A stretch of 64,000 nucleotides of DNA from Rhabdonatronobacter sediminivivens (GCF_013415485.1 NZ_JACBXS010000015.1:1-64000), one strand, 5' to 3'; positions 1-8,446 are shown, counted from the first letter of the stretch. Notes: generated from the letters alone by a model not told the origin. Numbers and translations are program-made.

Positions 1-113
1 GGCTCGTGTTCTACAACACCGAGCGACCGCACCTCGGATATCGCAACATGGGCCGACGACCCATCGAAACCGTCATGTCATTCGTCAGTCAAGAAGGTTA
101 AGTGGACAACTTA
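1..113 (+). mobile_element. 3' end of an insertion sequence (rve-type transposase C-terminus)
   Basis: An open frame enters from the left edge and ends with TAA at 99-101. Its last 33 codons read LVFYNTERPHLGYRN..., then GRRPIETV and VSQEG. The pattern YNTERPH-GY is the usual C-terminal end of the DDE integrase core in IS481/IS3-type transposases, with IS481 the likelier family. GTGGACAACTT directly after the stop (102-112) is the probable terminal inverted repeat. The 5' end of the element lies outside the window, so completeness and the target duplication cannot be judged. Confidence 0.75.
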
Positions 114-177
114 GCCTTTCGGATAAGTTTTGATTGACGCCGCGTCGACAGCCCCATAACTTAGCCATATGGCTAAG
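110..177. promoter_or_regulatory. Probable ArsR autoregulatory operator over the start codon
   Basis: CTTAGCCATATGGCTAAG (160-177) is a perfect 18-bp palindrome with the arsR start codon (169) at its centre. A weaker related inverted repeat, CTTAGCC-TTTC-GGATAAG, lies at 110-127, beginning within the IS end. ArsR dimers bind palindromes of this size, usually close to their own promoter, so autorepression is the natural reading. That is inference; the symmetry itself is visible in the sequence. Confidence 0.6.
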
Positions 178-528
178 CATGATTCCCTGCTGGACCTCCT
201 GTTTACCGCACTGGGCGACCCGACGCGGCGTGCGATCCTGACGCGGCTTGCGCAAGGCGAGGCCAGCGTGACCGAGCTGGCCGCGGCGCATGATATGGCG
301 CTGCCATCGTTCATGAAACACCTGCGCAAACTGGAACAGGCAAGGCTTATCACCACGAACAAGGCTGGCCGCATCCGGTCCTGCGCGCTGTCGGCGAATG
401 CCTTCGCGCCAATTGAGACATGGCTGGACGCACAGCGGGCGCTGTGGACTGACCGGCTTGACCGCCATGATGACTATCTCCGCAACCTTCACAGGAGACG
501 ACAGGATGAAGCTGAACCCGAGAACTGA
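169..528 (+). CDS. ArsR/SmtB-family transcriptional regulator
   Basis: This 119-residue winged-helix repressor starts with the family's typical opening (FTALGDPTRRAILTRLAQGE, about residues 12-31). The recognition helix follows (VTELAAAHDMALPSFMKHLR, about 34-53). No CxC metal-sensing pair is visible, so it is not an obvious metal or persulfide sensor. It overlaps the downstream AHSA1 gene by 23 bp, implying translational coupling. ArsR plus AHSA1/SRPBCC pairs are common, with the repressor controlling its partner. The palindrome over the start codon suggests autoregulation. The ligand is unknown. Confidence 0.9.
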   Translation: MAKHDSLLDLLFTALGDPTRRAILTRLAQGEASVTELAAAHDMALPSFMKHLRKLEQARLITTNKAGRIRSCALSANAFAPIETWLDAQRALWTDRLDRHDDYLRNLHRRRQDEAEPEN

Positions 529-976
529 TCTGAAACTGGAACGCACCCTTGATGCACCGCGCGCGCTTCTGTGGGAATGCTGGACAACGCCCGAACATAT
601 CAGGCAATTCTTTGTGCCCGAACCGCATCGGGTCAAGGCCTGCGAGATCGATCTGCGCGTTGGTGGACGGTTCAACACCGTGTTCGATGTGAATGGCGCC
701 GAGATGAAGAACGAAGGAGTCTGGCTGGAGATCGTGCCCATTGAGAAACTGGTTTTCACAGATGCCTATAGCGAAGGCTGGGCGCCAAGCGAGGATCCGT
801 TCATGACTGCAATCATTCTGTTCGAAGATGCCCCGAATGGCGGCACCCGCTACACCGCCATTGCCCGCCACCGCACCCCTGACGCCCGCCAATCGCATGA
901 GGATATGGGTTTCTTCAGCGGCTGGGCCACGGTTGCTGACCAGCTTGTCAGCTACGCCAGGACGCTGAAACGGTGA
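506..976 (+). CDS. AHSA1/SRPBCC-domain protein paired with the ArsR regulator
   Basis: A 156-residue protein of the activator-of-Hsp90-ATPase-1-like (SRPBCC, Bet v1-like) fold. Family signs are RTLDAPRALLWECWTTPEHI near the N-terminus, the central VGGRFNTVFD strand and the closing GFFSGWATVADQLVSYA helix. The start at 506 has AGGAG eight bases upstream (ACAGGAGACGACAGG-ATG) and lies inside the end of arsR. Longer in-frame starts would overlap arsR far more and add sequence unlike the family. It probably binds a small hydrophobic ligand in the cytoplasm; the substrate is unknown. Confidence 0.85.
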   Translation: MKLNPRTDLKLERTLDAPRALLWECWTTPEHIRQFFVPEPHRVKACEIDLRVGGRFNTVFDVNGAEMKNEGVWLEIVPIEKLVFTDAYSEGWAPSEDPFMTAIILFEDAPNGGTRYTAIARHRTPDARQSHEDMGFFSGWATVADQLVSYARTLKR

Positions 977-1191
977 GGGCGATGTGAATACGTCTGCAAG
1001 GTCTGGACTTCAGAGCCAGACAGATTCACCGTTGATCCAATCCACCAGAAGCTGAAATTGAACGCCTAAGCCATTGAACATGTTTGCGTGGGCAAGCAAG
1101 GCACCTTCCAAAACCCTCCGCAAGTGTCGAACGTCTGTTGACATCGCTGCGAAATACTTACTCCCTTGCGCAAGGCAGATGAGGAAAAGTG

Positions 1192-2010
1192 ATGGTCACC
1201 AGTGAAATTGCTCGGGTGTTCAAGAACATGTCGGTGGCTGTGGTGCTGACCGTGGGGGCGGTGCCGGGCCATGCGCAAGTGGACATGCCGCTGGACGAGG
1301 TGCAGGACATCCTCTCAAGTGATCCCGCCCTCGCCACGATTACCGAAACCATCCTGATCCCTGACGAAGCTCTGGATGTGGTCAATGCCTATTACAGGCG
1401 CCTGTTCGGGACCGATGTCATCGCAGAGCACATCCGGCAAAACGTGCCTCCGAATACCATGGCGGACCTGATGGATCCTGACCTCAACCGCCATTTCCCC
1501 GCCGCATATATGATTGCGGACATGTTCCCAATGCTCTCCGAGCAAGGCGTGCGGTATCTGCTGCTCCCGGATTTGCAAACAATGTTGCGGGGCTTTGTGT
1601 ATCAGATGGACGTCATGCCCGCGGAAAAATGCGACGACGCCATGAACAGACGCGTTCCCCCCGAGCAGGGCGTCGAATGGGGCCGTGCGGCGCTGATGAC
1701 CATGGAGCCAGACGCGCTGGCGCAGTATCTTGACGCCAAGTATCAGAGTGTTCTCCTGGCGATCGACCCCGAACAAGGGGGGCGGATCCTGTCGCCTGAT
1801 GACATGCGGGTCGCGCAAGACACTATGCTGGCAGAGATGGATGAGTTTTTCTCTCAGATTGGTGGATCATTCGCAGGCGGGCTGCAGGCATTTGAGTCGC
1901 TTCCCGCCTGTGAACAGGTCTCCAGACTGATCACACATTCGTTGGAGCTTGAGCCTGACACGCAGGATTTTGCCTTGAGGTTGCTTGTCTCGGCCGCTGC
2001 CCCGGATTGA
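1192..2010 (+). CDS. Secreted protein of unknown function
   Basis: I do not recognise this 272-residue protein. It has a clear Sec signal peptide: a basic N-terminus, a hydrophobic stretch at about 13-26, and a probable cleavage after GHA near residue 28. The mature part is acidic and apparently helical, with two cysteines (AEKCDD near 146, LPACEQ near 245) that could form a disulfide in the periplasm. A GTG lies immediately before the chosen ATG. The gap of about 210 bp before it shows no recognisable feature. The next gene, in the same direction, is another secreted protein 69 bp downstream. Confidence 0.7.
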   Translation: MVTSEIARVFKNMSVAVVLTVGAVPGHAQVDMPLDEVQDILSSDPALATITETILIPDEALDVVNAYYRRLFGTDVIAEHIRQNVPPNTMADLMDPDLNRHFPAAYMIADMFPMLSEQGVRYLLLPDLQTMLRGFVYQMDVMPAEKCDDAMNRRVPPEQGVEWGRAALMTMEPDALAQYLDAKYQSVLLAIDPEQGGRILSPDDMRVAQDTMLAEMDEFFSQIGGSFAGGLQAFESLPACEQVSRLITHSLELEPDTQDFALRLLVSAAAPD

Positions 2011-2079
2011 CCCCCGCGTGGCGCGGCCGGGGAGCGGGATTGCAACCGTGTAATACGAAAACAGGAGTTTGAGCGTTTG

Positions 2080-3486
2080 ATGAAGATACGTGGGTACTTT
2101 CCGCGCCTGGGTGCGGTGATCGCTGTTGCTGTTGCTGTTCTTGGCGCGTCCTCCTTGCACGCCTCCGAAGATTTCGACCAGGCGGCGTTGCTTGCGCTTG
2201 TGAATGCCGAGCTTGAAGGCACCTCCTGGACCGCCGAATCCCTGCGTTTCACCGATGACCGCATGGAACAGCAGCAGGGAGATCAACGCCTGCTGGTGCG
2301 CGGGATGGTGGTCACGGTTCGCGCGCACCGGCCGCTCTACCGCCGGACGGAAACGGTCGATGACGTGGTCTTCGCCGAAGTGAGCGTTGCGGTCGGCGAC
2401 CGGTTCGAGCTGACGGGCGATGCCGCGCTCTTCACCGGCCCGGGTGAGCGCGCGAAGGACATGCGCTTCAACAATCTGGATGATATGGCGTTCCTTGGCC
2501 GGTCGTGGGAGGGAACGCTGCTTCACTACCGTGAGCTTCTGATCGAAGGCACCGAAGAAGCCGTTGCCGCCCGCGCCGCCATCGACGCCGCGCGGGCCGA
2601 GGCCGAGGCCGCCGCCCGCGCCGAGGCCGAGCGCCAGAACGCCCTTTACGCAGGCGACTGGATCAGCCTGAGCCGCTGCGGCGCGATGGATTTCGAACAC
2701 CACATCACCCTGACCCCAACCGACACCATGGGCCGCTTCACCGGCGAGGTGCGCTACCGACCCATCTACCCGGACCCGCCCTTCGCGCAGGGCAGCTATG
2801 CGGTCTCCGCGCGTATCGATCCCCGGGGCGACCGGCTTGTGGTCGATCATGAGCGCTGGATCGAACAACCCCGCGGGACGCGCATGGTCAACATCACCCT
2901 CACGCCCGAGGAGACCGGAAATGACGCGCCGGTGACCCTGACCGGCACATCCGGCGCGATCATCAGCGGGATGATCCAGGGCGTTCTGGGTGGAGTGCCG
3001 CGCGGGAACTGCAGCTATCGTCTGCAACGCCCCGATGATTTTGCGGTCGAGCGCGAGGCGACACTGGCCCCGGTGCGCGCCCTCCTGGAGCGGTTGGAGA
3101 AAGGCGTCTGGATCGACGGCAGCCAGACCGGGCCCGAACGTGACGGACGCACCGATTGGCCCGTCCGGGTGCAAGTGACCGAGATCACCGAGGAGTACAT
3201 CCTCGCCACCGCCGAGTTGCGCGCCTTCCATGCCAACAGCCGCCGGGTGCTGGGCGATGTGGAATGGCCCTTCGCCCTCTTCCTCACCCGCGGGATCGAG
3301 GAGGCGGAAGTTCAATGGGGCATCCGGCAGCGACCGCGCGGTGGCGACATGCGCAATCTCTACACCCGCAGCAATTTCTGCACGGACCTGGGCCTTGCTT
3401 TGAACTCCGAAACCGGGGTGATCAGCGGCAGCAACAATGATCGCCAGGGCTGCATTGACGAATTGCGCCTGCCGCTTGTGCCCTGA
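2080..3486 (+). CDS. Secreted protein of unknown function with a helical linker
   Basis: A 468-residue unrecognised protein with a signal peptide (hydrophobic residues 11-25, likely cleavage after LHA near 28). An Ala/Glu/Arg-rich segment around 168-188 is probably a coiled coil separating an N-terminal domain from a larger C-terminal region. The C-terminal region has four cysteines (SRCGAM, GNCSYR, NFCTDL, QGCIDE), consistent with disulfides in an exported protein. ATG 2080 is preceded by ACAGGAG; a TTG just upstream is less likely. It may be cotranscribed with the preceding secreted protein. Confidence 0.7.
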   Translation: MKIRGYFPRLGAVIAVAVAVLGASSLHASEDFDQAALLALVNAELEGTSWTAESLRFTDDRMEQQQGDQRLLVRGMVVTVRAHRPLYRRTETVDDVVFAEVSVAVGDRFELTGDAALFTGPGERAKDMRFNNLDDMAFLGRSWEGTLLHYRELLIEGTEEAVAARAAIDAARAEAEAAARAEAERQNALYAGDWISLSRCGAMDFEHHITLTPTDTMGRFTGEVRYRPIYPDPPFAQGSYAVSARIDPRGDRLVVDHERWIEQPRGTRMVNITLTPEETGNDAPVTLTGTSGAIISGMIQGVLGGVPRGNCSYRLQRPDDFAVEREATLAPVRALLERLEKGVWIDGSQTGPERDGRTDWPVRVQVTEITEEYILATAELRAFHANSRRVLGDVEWPFALFLTRGIEEAEVQWGIRQRPRGGDMRNLYTRSNFCTDLGLALNSETGVISGSNNDRQGCIDELRLPLVP

Positions 3487-3802
3487 ACCGGGTCTCTGCT
3501 GACGGAGCAAGGAGCTGCGGGGCAAGACCGGCAAAGCCTGAAAGGTCTGCATCTACCTGAATTCATGGGCAGGGGTGGTGCAGAACCTGGCGGCTTGCCC
3601 CGCCCCGCCTGGGCCTCTTCGTCTCAGGACCCATTGATTTCAGCCTTGCGGCATGATTCACGCTCGGCAATGAGGCCGATCAATGAGCCGCCTTTCCCGG
3701 CGGACTGAGTGCAGCGGGAAAGCAGTCCGGGTGGCCGCTGAAAATGCCCGATGCCTCTGATTCACTTCGCCTTTCCGGCGCTGGGCGGCAACGCTTCCGG
3801 GG

Positions 3803-4003
3803 CGGAAGGAACGTGGTCAGCCGGACCTGTTCATCACCAGTTCGATGCGGGCTCGGATCCCGGACGACCATGTGCTGTTGAGGATTGATCGGGGTCTTGA
3901 CCTCGCGTGGCTTCGCGCCGGAGTGACCAAGCTCGATTGTGCCGATAACGCCCGCCCTGGCATCGATCCCGAAGGTTCCGTGCGCCTGATGCTGGAATTC
4001 TTC
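3803..4003 (+). pseudogene. Decayed IS1182-like transposase, N-terminal fragment
   Basis: The frame reads RKERGQPDLFIT, then ARIPDDHVLLRIDRGLDL, ADNARPGIDPEGSVRLML, then EFF, after which similarity stops. DDH-LRRIDR-LDLSWLR and RPxIDPE-xxxRL are the hallmark N-terminal segments of IS1182-type DDE transposases. The rest of the roughly 450-residue protein, including the catalytic residues, is missing. The remnant lies in the 711-bp gap between the secreted protein and rpe; I see nothing else convincing in 3487-3800 or 4004-4197. Confidence 0.6.
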
Positions 4004-4197
4004 CAGCGCCAACCGCCTTGCCTGATCGGCATGGAGCCCAGCGCCGGCGCGCACCATCGGGCGCGCGAACAGATCAGTCGCGCATGTGATCCGTCCGAGA
4101 GCGCGGGCGCCAGTTGCAGGCGCAGCGGCGCGTTCCCGCTCTGGACACTGTCGCGCCGAACCTGTCATAAGCGCGCTGAACAGACCGGGGTTTCACC

Positions 4198-4896
4198 ATG
4201 CGCTTTTCCCGCCAGATCAAGATCGCTCCCTCCATCCTTGCCGCCGATTTCGCCAACTTCGGCGCCGAATGCCGCGCGGTTGAAGCCGAAGGCGCCGACT
4301 GGATCCATGTCGATGTGATGGACGGGCATTTCGTGCCCAACATCACCTTCGGCCCGGCCACCTGCGCAGCCATCCGTCCCCATATCCGTGGCATCATGGA
4401 TGTGCATCTGATGATCGCCCCGGTGGATCCCTATATCGAGGCTTTTGCCCAGGCTGGCGCCGATATCATCACCGCCCATCTTGAGGCCGGCCCCCATATC
4501 CATCGCACCCTTCAAGCCATTCGGGCCACCGGGAAGAAGGCCGGCCTGGCCCTGAATCCCGGAACCGGGCTGGACGGGGTCGAGACCATGCTGGACATGA
4601 TTGACCTGGTCTGCGTCATGACCGTGAACCCGGGTTTTGGCGGGCAGAAATTCCTTGACCTCTCGGCCAAGGTCCGCGCCCTGCGCAACCTCATCGGTGA
4701 TCGCCCGATCCATATCGAGATCGACGGCGGGATCACCCCTGAAACCGCCCCCGTCATGGCCCGCGCGGGCGCCGACGTTCTGGTTGCCGGATCGGCGGTT
4801 TTCAAGGGCGGCAGCGCCGCCGCGCCTGAGGCCTATGGCCAGAACATCCGCGCCATCCGCAATGCCGCAGACCTGACCAGGGGCCAGATCGTCTGA
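4198..4896 (+). CDS. rpe: Ribulose-phosphate 3-epimerase
   Basis: This 232-residue TIM-barrel enzyme interconverts D-ribulose 5-phosphate and D-xylulose 5-phosphate in the pentose phosphate and Calvin cycles. Signature segments are IAPSILAADF near the N-terminus, WIHVDVMDGHFVPNITFG (metal-binding His and Asp), MDVHLMI, the phosphate loop TVNPGFGGQKF, and IEIDGGI with the catalytic Asp. Length is normal. It stands alone, preceded by a transposase remnant and followed by a run of GC-rich hairpins that probably ends its transcript. Confidence 0.97.
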   Translation: MRFSRQIKIAPSILAADFANFGAECRAVEAEGADWIHVDVMDGHFVPNITFGPATCAAIRPHIRGIMDVHLMIAPVDPYIEAFAQAGADIITAHLEAGPHIHRTLQAIRATGKKAGLALNPGTGLDGVETMLDMIDLVCVMTVNPGFGGQKFLDLSAKVRALRNLIGDRPIHIEIDGGITPETAPVMARAGADVLVAGSAVFKGGSAAAPEAYGQNIRAIRNAADLTRGQIV

Positions 4897-4922
4897 CAGC
4901 CCTTTCACCTTTGCAGAAATAT

Positions 4923-4973
4923 CCTCGGGGGGAGGCGCCCGGAACGGGCGACGGGGGGCAGACAGCCCCCCTC
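4923..4973. terminator. Cluster of GC-rich hairpins after rpe
   Basis: Three short inverted repeats follow each other: CCTC/GAGG (4923-4935), CGCCC/GGGCG (4936-4950), and GGGGGGC-AGACA-GCCCCCC (4953-4971). There is no clear T-tract, so a classical intrinsic terminator is not shown. The position 27-75 bp after rpe fits a transcript end or a processing structure. Confidence 0.45.
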
Positions 4974-4998
4974 CACGGTGCCGGTCACGCGCAATAAC

Positions 4999-5036
4999 AT
5001 TCAAGACTTGCAATGTGTCTAGATATTGCTATATCT
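4999..5036. promoter_or_regulatory. Candidate operator upstream of the sulfur metallo-hydrolase
   Basis: Two elements lie 28-65 bp before the ATG at 5064. ATTC-N8-CAAT (4999-5014) differs by one base from ATTC-N8-GAAT, the site reported for the persulfide-responsive repressor SqrR of Rhodobacter capsulatus. AGATAT-TGCT-ATATCT (5021-5036) is a perfect 6-bp inverted repeat. Both are in an unusually AT-rich stretch that probably includes the promoter. Confidence 0.4.
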
Positions 5037-5063
5037 CCCTCAACCGCAATGCAGGAGGCAGAG

Positions 5064-5939
5064 ATGACCAGCACCCCACGCGCCGAAGTGTCCGCATTCT
5101 TCGACGAAGCCACATTTACCGTTTCCTATGTGGTCAAGGATCCCAGTTCCAACGCTGTCGCCATCGTCGATTCAGTGCTGGACTTCGATTACGCCTCAGG
5201 GCGCACCGACACGCGCTCGGCCGATGCGATCATCCGGCATGTCCAGGACAACAACCTGCGGGTTGAATGGATCCTCGAATCCCATGTCCACGCCGACCAC
5301 CTCTCCGCCGCGCCCTATATCCAGCAGCGTGTGGGCGGCAAGATCGGCATCGGCGACAACATCACCCTGGTGCAGAACGTGTTCGGCAAGGTCTTCAACG
5401 AAGGGACCGAGTTCGAGCGTGACGGCAGCCAGTTCGACAAACTCTTCCGCGAGGGCGACAGCTTCACCATCGGTGACATGCAGGGGCAGGTCCTGCACAC
5501 CCCCGGCCACACGCCCGCCTGCCTGACCTATGTGGTGGGCGAGGCGGCTTTTGTCGGCGACACGCTCTTCATGCCGGATTTCGGCACCGCGCGCTGTGAC
5601 TTCCCCGGCGGCTCGGCGGAAACGCTCTATCATTCGATCCAGAAGATCCTTGTCCTGCCGGATGATACCCGCATCTTCGTCGGGCATGACTACAAGGCGC
5701 CGGGCCGTGAGGACTATGCCTGGGAAACCACCGTGGGCGAGCAGAAACGCCTGAACATCCATGTCGGCGAAGGCAAACCCGCCGAGGAGTTCGTCCGCAT
5801 GCGCGAGGAACGCGACGCCACCCTGGCCATGCCGCGGCTGATCATCCCCTCGTTGCAGGTCAACATGCGTGCAGGCCAGATGCCGCCCGCCGATCAGGAC
5901 GGCAATGTCTACATGAAGGTGCCGGTCGATACGCTCTGA
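5064..5939 (+). CDS. Metallo-beta-lactamase-fold hydrolase, persulfide-dioxygenase-like (Blh/ETHE1 type)
   Basis: A 291-residue protein with the metal-site motif HVHADH at 74-79, then GHTPACLTY, GDTLFMPDFGTARCDFPGG and VGHDY. The unusual DFGTARCDFPGG segment is shared by ETHE1 and Blh-type enzymes, which oxidise glutathione persulfide to sulfite. The chosen ATG has AGGAGG seven bases upstream; the longer frame from 5013 lacks such a site. A SulP anion permease follows 88 bp downstream, fitting oxidation of sulfide-derived persulfide and export of the product. The function is inferred from motifs and context. Confidence 0.8.
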   Translation: MTSTPRAEVSAFFDEATFTVSYVVKDPSSNAVAIVDSVLDFDYASGRTDTRSADAIIRHVQDNNLRVEWILESHVHADHLSAAPYIQQRVGGKIGIGDNITLVQNVFGKVFNEGTEFERDGSQFDKLFREGDSFTIGDMQGQVLHTPGHTPACLTYVVGEAAFVGDTLFMPDFGTARCDFPGGSAETLYHSIQKILVLPDDTRIFVGHDYKAPGREDYAWETTVGEQKRLNIHVGEGKPAEEFVRMREERDATLAMPRLIIPSLQVNMRAGQMPPADQDGNVYMKVPVDTL

Positions 5940-5962
5940 CCCGCACCGCACACCGCACACCG

Positions 5963-5990
5963 CCCCGCGCGAACGCGAGATCGCGCGGGG
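5963..5990. other. 9-bp stem hairpin between metallo-hydrolase and SulP genes
   Basis: CCCCGCGCG (5963-5971) pairs perfectly with CGCGCGGGG (5982-5990) around a 10-nt loop. No T-run follows, so it may attenuate or stabilise the operon mRNA between the two genes rather than terminate it. Confidence 0.45.
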
Positions 5991-6027
5991 CTCCTGTCCG
6001 CCTCAGCTTCAGTTCCGGCAGTGCCCC

Positions 6028-7803
6028 ATGCTCAACCGCCTCTTTCCCAATCTTGACTGGCTGCAGGGCTATTCCCGCGCTGCCTTCGGCAATGACCTGA
6101 TCGCCGCGCTGGTGGTGACCATCATGCTGATCCCGCAGGGCATGGCCTATGCCATGCTGGCCGGGCTGCCCCCGCAGGCGGGGCTGTATGGGGCCATCGT
6201 CCCGCTGCTGCTTTACGCGGCGCTTGGCACCTCGCGCACGCTGGCGGTGGGGCCGGTGGCGGTGGTGGCGCTGATGACGGCAGCGGCGGCGGGTGAAATC
6301 GCCACCCAGGGGACACCGGGCTATCATCTGGCCGCGCTGGGGATCGCCGTGATCTCGGGCGCGATCATGCTGGCCATGGGGCTGTTCCGGCTGGGCTTCA
6401 TCGCCAGCTTCCTCAGCCACCCGGTGATTTCCGGCTTCATCACCGCCGCCGGCGTGCTGATCGCCGCCAGCCAACTGCGCCACCTGCTGGGCAATGACAC
6501 GCGCGGGCGCACCCTGCCCGAGATCGTGCCCTCCTTCTTTCAAAACCTTGGCACGATCCACCTGCCAACGCTGGTGCTGGGGCTGGTGGTGCTGGGCTTC
6601 CTGTTCTGGTCGCGCAAGGGGCTGGCCCCGCTGCTGCGCCGCGCAGGCCTGGGGGCCGGGGCGGCAAGCCTGCTGGCCAAGGGCGCGCTCCTTGTGGCTG
6701 TCGCAGGCTCCACATTGATCGTCTGGGCGCTGGGGCTGGACCAGTCCGGCGTGCGCGTGGTGGGCGAAATCCCGCGCGGCCTGCCGGATTTCGGGCTGCC
6801 CGCGCTGGACCTGGGCCTGCTGCAACTCCTCATCATCCCCGCGCTGATGATCGCCATCGTGGGCTATGTCGAATCGATCTCCATCGGCCAGACCCTTGCC
6901 GCCAAACGCCGCCAGCGCCTGGACCCGGACCGCGAGCTGATCGCGCTGGGCGCCGCCAACCTGGGCGCGGGCCTGTCCAACGCCATGCCGGTGACGGGGG
7001 GGCTGTCGCGCTCCATCGTCAATTTCGATGCGGGCGCCGAGACACCGGCGGCAGGCGCCATCACCGCGCTGATGATCGCCGTGGCGCTGATCTTCCTCAC
7101 GCCGCTGCTGCACTTCCTGCCCAATGCCACGCTGGCCGCGATCATCGTTGTGGCCGTGGCGTCCTTGCTGGATTTCCGCGCCCTGCCGCGCACCTTCGCC
7201 TATTCCCGCGCCGATGGGGCGGCCATGGCGGGCACCATCCTCGTCACGCTCTTCATCGGGGTCGAGGAAGGGCTGCTGGCCGGGGTCGCGCTCTCGCTGG
7301 TGCTGTTCCTCTATCGCACCTCGCGCCCGCATATGGCGGTGATCGGCCAGGTGGCGGGGACCGAGCATTTCCGCAATATCGAGCGTCACCACGTCACCAC
7401 CGACCCGGGTGTCTTCTCCATCCGCGTGGATGAAAGCCTGTATTTCCCCAATGCCCGCGCGCTCGAAGACCGCATCCTGCGCGCCGTGGCCGAACAGCCG
7501 GAGCTGCGCCATGTGGTGCTCAACTGCGTGGCGGTGAATTTCATCGACGCCTCGGCGCTGGAAAGCCTGGAAGAGATCAACCAGCGTCTGCGCGACGCCG
7601 GGGTGCAGTTCCACCTGACCGAGGTCAAGGGCCCGGTCATGGACCGCCTGCAGCGCAGCCACTTCCTGGATGAGCTGTCAGGCCAGGTGTTCCTGACCCA
7701 GTATGACGCCATGGCCAGCCTGTCGCCCGAACGCACCGCCCGATGCCTCGCGGCCCCGCGCGCGCAGAGTGCCCGGCAGGACACGGCCGGGCAGGGGGCC
7801 TGA
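6028..7803 (+). CDS. SulP (SLC26) family inorganic anion transporter with STAS domain
   Basis: A 591-residue inner-membrane permease. Residues about 20-420 form 10-12 hydrophobic segments with SulP signatures: IPQGMAYAMLAGLPPQAGLY near 33-52, and later GGLSRSIVNFDAGA. The cytoplasmic C-terminus (about 440-550) is a STAS domain with LNCVAVNFIDASALESLEEI, containing the usual DxSA phosphorylation-type motif. Substrates in this family include sulfate, sulfite-like anions and bicarbonate. Its place after a persulfide-dioxygenase-like gene argues for a sulfur oxyanion. Confidence 0.92.
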   Translation: MLNRLFPNLDWLQGYSRAAFGNDLIAALVVTIMLIPQGMAYAMLAGLPPQAGLYGAIVPLLLYAALGTSRTLAVGPVAVVALMTAAAAGEIATQGTPGYHLAALGIAVISGAIMLAMGLFRLGFIASFLSHPVISGFITAAGVLIAASQLRHLLGNDTRGRTLPEIVPSFFQNLGTIHLPTLVLGLVVLGFLFWSRKGLAPLLRRAGLGAGAASLLAKGALLVAVAGSTLIVWALGLDQSGVRVVGEIPRGLPDFGLPALDLGLLQLLIIPALMIAIVGYVESISIGQTLAAKRRQRLDPDRELIALGAANLGAGLSNAMPVTGGLSRSIVNFDAGAETPAAGAITALMIAVALIFLTPLLHFLPNATLAAIIVVAVASLLDFRALPRTFAYSRADGAAMAGTILVTLFIGVEEGLLAGVALSLVLFLYRTSRPHMAVIGQVAGTEHFRNIERHHVTTDPGVFSIRVDESLYFPNARALEDRILRAVAEQPELRHVVLNCVAVNFIDASALESLEEINQRLRDAGVQFHLTEVKGPVMDRLQRSHFLDELSGQVFLTQYDAMASLSPERTARCLAAPRAQSARQDTAGQGA

Positions 7804-7917
7804 GGCGCCGTTCACCCTGCCACCGCCAGGGGGCTTCCCCCCCGCCAAACCGCGTGCTAAGGCGCGCCAGACCTTGGCGCAGCCCCTGCGCCCCTCATTC
7901 CGACGGAGATACCGAAT

Positions 7918-8340
7918 ATGGCCACCGAACGCACCCTGTCCATCATCAAGCCCGATGCCACCCGCCGCAACCTGACCGGCAAGATCAATGCCAAGTTCGA
8001 AGAGGCCGGCCTGCGCATCATCGCGCAGAAGCGCATCCACCTGACCAAGGCACAGGCCGGCAAGTTCTACGAGGTGCACAAGGAGCGCCCCTTCTACGAT
8101 GAGCTGTGCGAATTCATGGCCTCGGCCCCGGTGGTGGTGCAGGTGCTGGAAGGCGAAGGCGCCATCGTCAAGAACCGCGAAGTGATGGGCGCCACCAACC
8201 CCGCCGATGCCGCCCCCGGCACCATCCGCGCCGAGTTTGCCCAGTCGGTCGGTGAAAACTCAGTCCATGGTTCGGACGCGCCGGAAACCGCCGCGGCTGA
8301 AATCGCCTTCTACTTCTCGGGGCTTGAGCTGGTCGGCTGA
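7918..8340 (+). CDS. ndk: Nucleoside diphosphate kinase
   Basis: A 140-residue enzyme of exactly typical length that transfers the gamma phosphate of ATP to nucleoside diphosphates. It opens with [14 protein letters not shown], and the phosphorylated histidine sits in [15 protein letters not shown] near residue 117. It stands as a single gene, followed within 25 bp by a strong intrinsic terminator and then by a copy of the hairpin/G-quadruplex repeat. Confidence 0.98.
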   Translation: MATERTLSIIKPDATRRNLTGKINAKFEEAGLRIIAQKRIHLTKAQAGKFYEVHKERPFYDELCEFMASAPVVVQVLEGEGAIVKNREVMGATNPADAAPGTIRAEFAQSVGENSVHGSDAPETAAAEIAFYFSGLELVG

Positions 8341-8361
8341 CCCGCTACCCATGACGCATAC

Positions 8362-8396
8362 AAGGCCGCTGCCCATCCCGGGCGGCGGCCTTTTCA
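8362..8396 (+). terminator. Intrinsic terminator of ndk
   Basis: AAGGCCGCTGCCC (8362-8374) pairs with GGGCGGCGGCCTT (8380-8392) with one G-T wobble and a 5-nt loop, followed by TTTTC (8391-8395). This is a textbook rho-independent terminator 21 bp after the ndk stop codon. Confidence 0.85.
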
Positions 8397-8446
8397 TTGG
8401 CTTTCACATGCCAAGACCCCCAAGGCCACTGCGCCTGCGCAGCGGC

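Noticed and set aside
169..528. The ArsR protein as the BigR/SqrR regulator of the sulfur genes
   Set aside because: It lacks the visible cysteine pair expected of persulfide sensors, is paired with an AHSA1 gene, and its palindrome differs from the sequence before the metallo-hydrolase.
1867..3552. A 561-codon minus-strand frame opposite the second secreted protein
   Set aside because: The plus strand has a signal peptide, a ribosome site and balanced composition; the minus frame has no family features.
3845..4318. A 157-codon gene covering the transposase remnant and the start of rpe
   Set aside because: Only the first third resembles a protein family; the rest is unrelated and overlaps rpe by 120 bp.
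5860..7662. A 600-codon open frame on the minus strand
   Set aside because: It is the antisense shadow of the SulP gene; its composition (His, Gln, Arg runs) is typical of reversed high-GC coding sequence.
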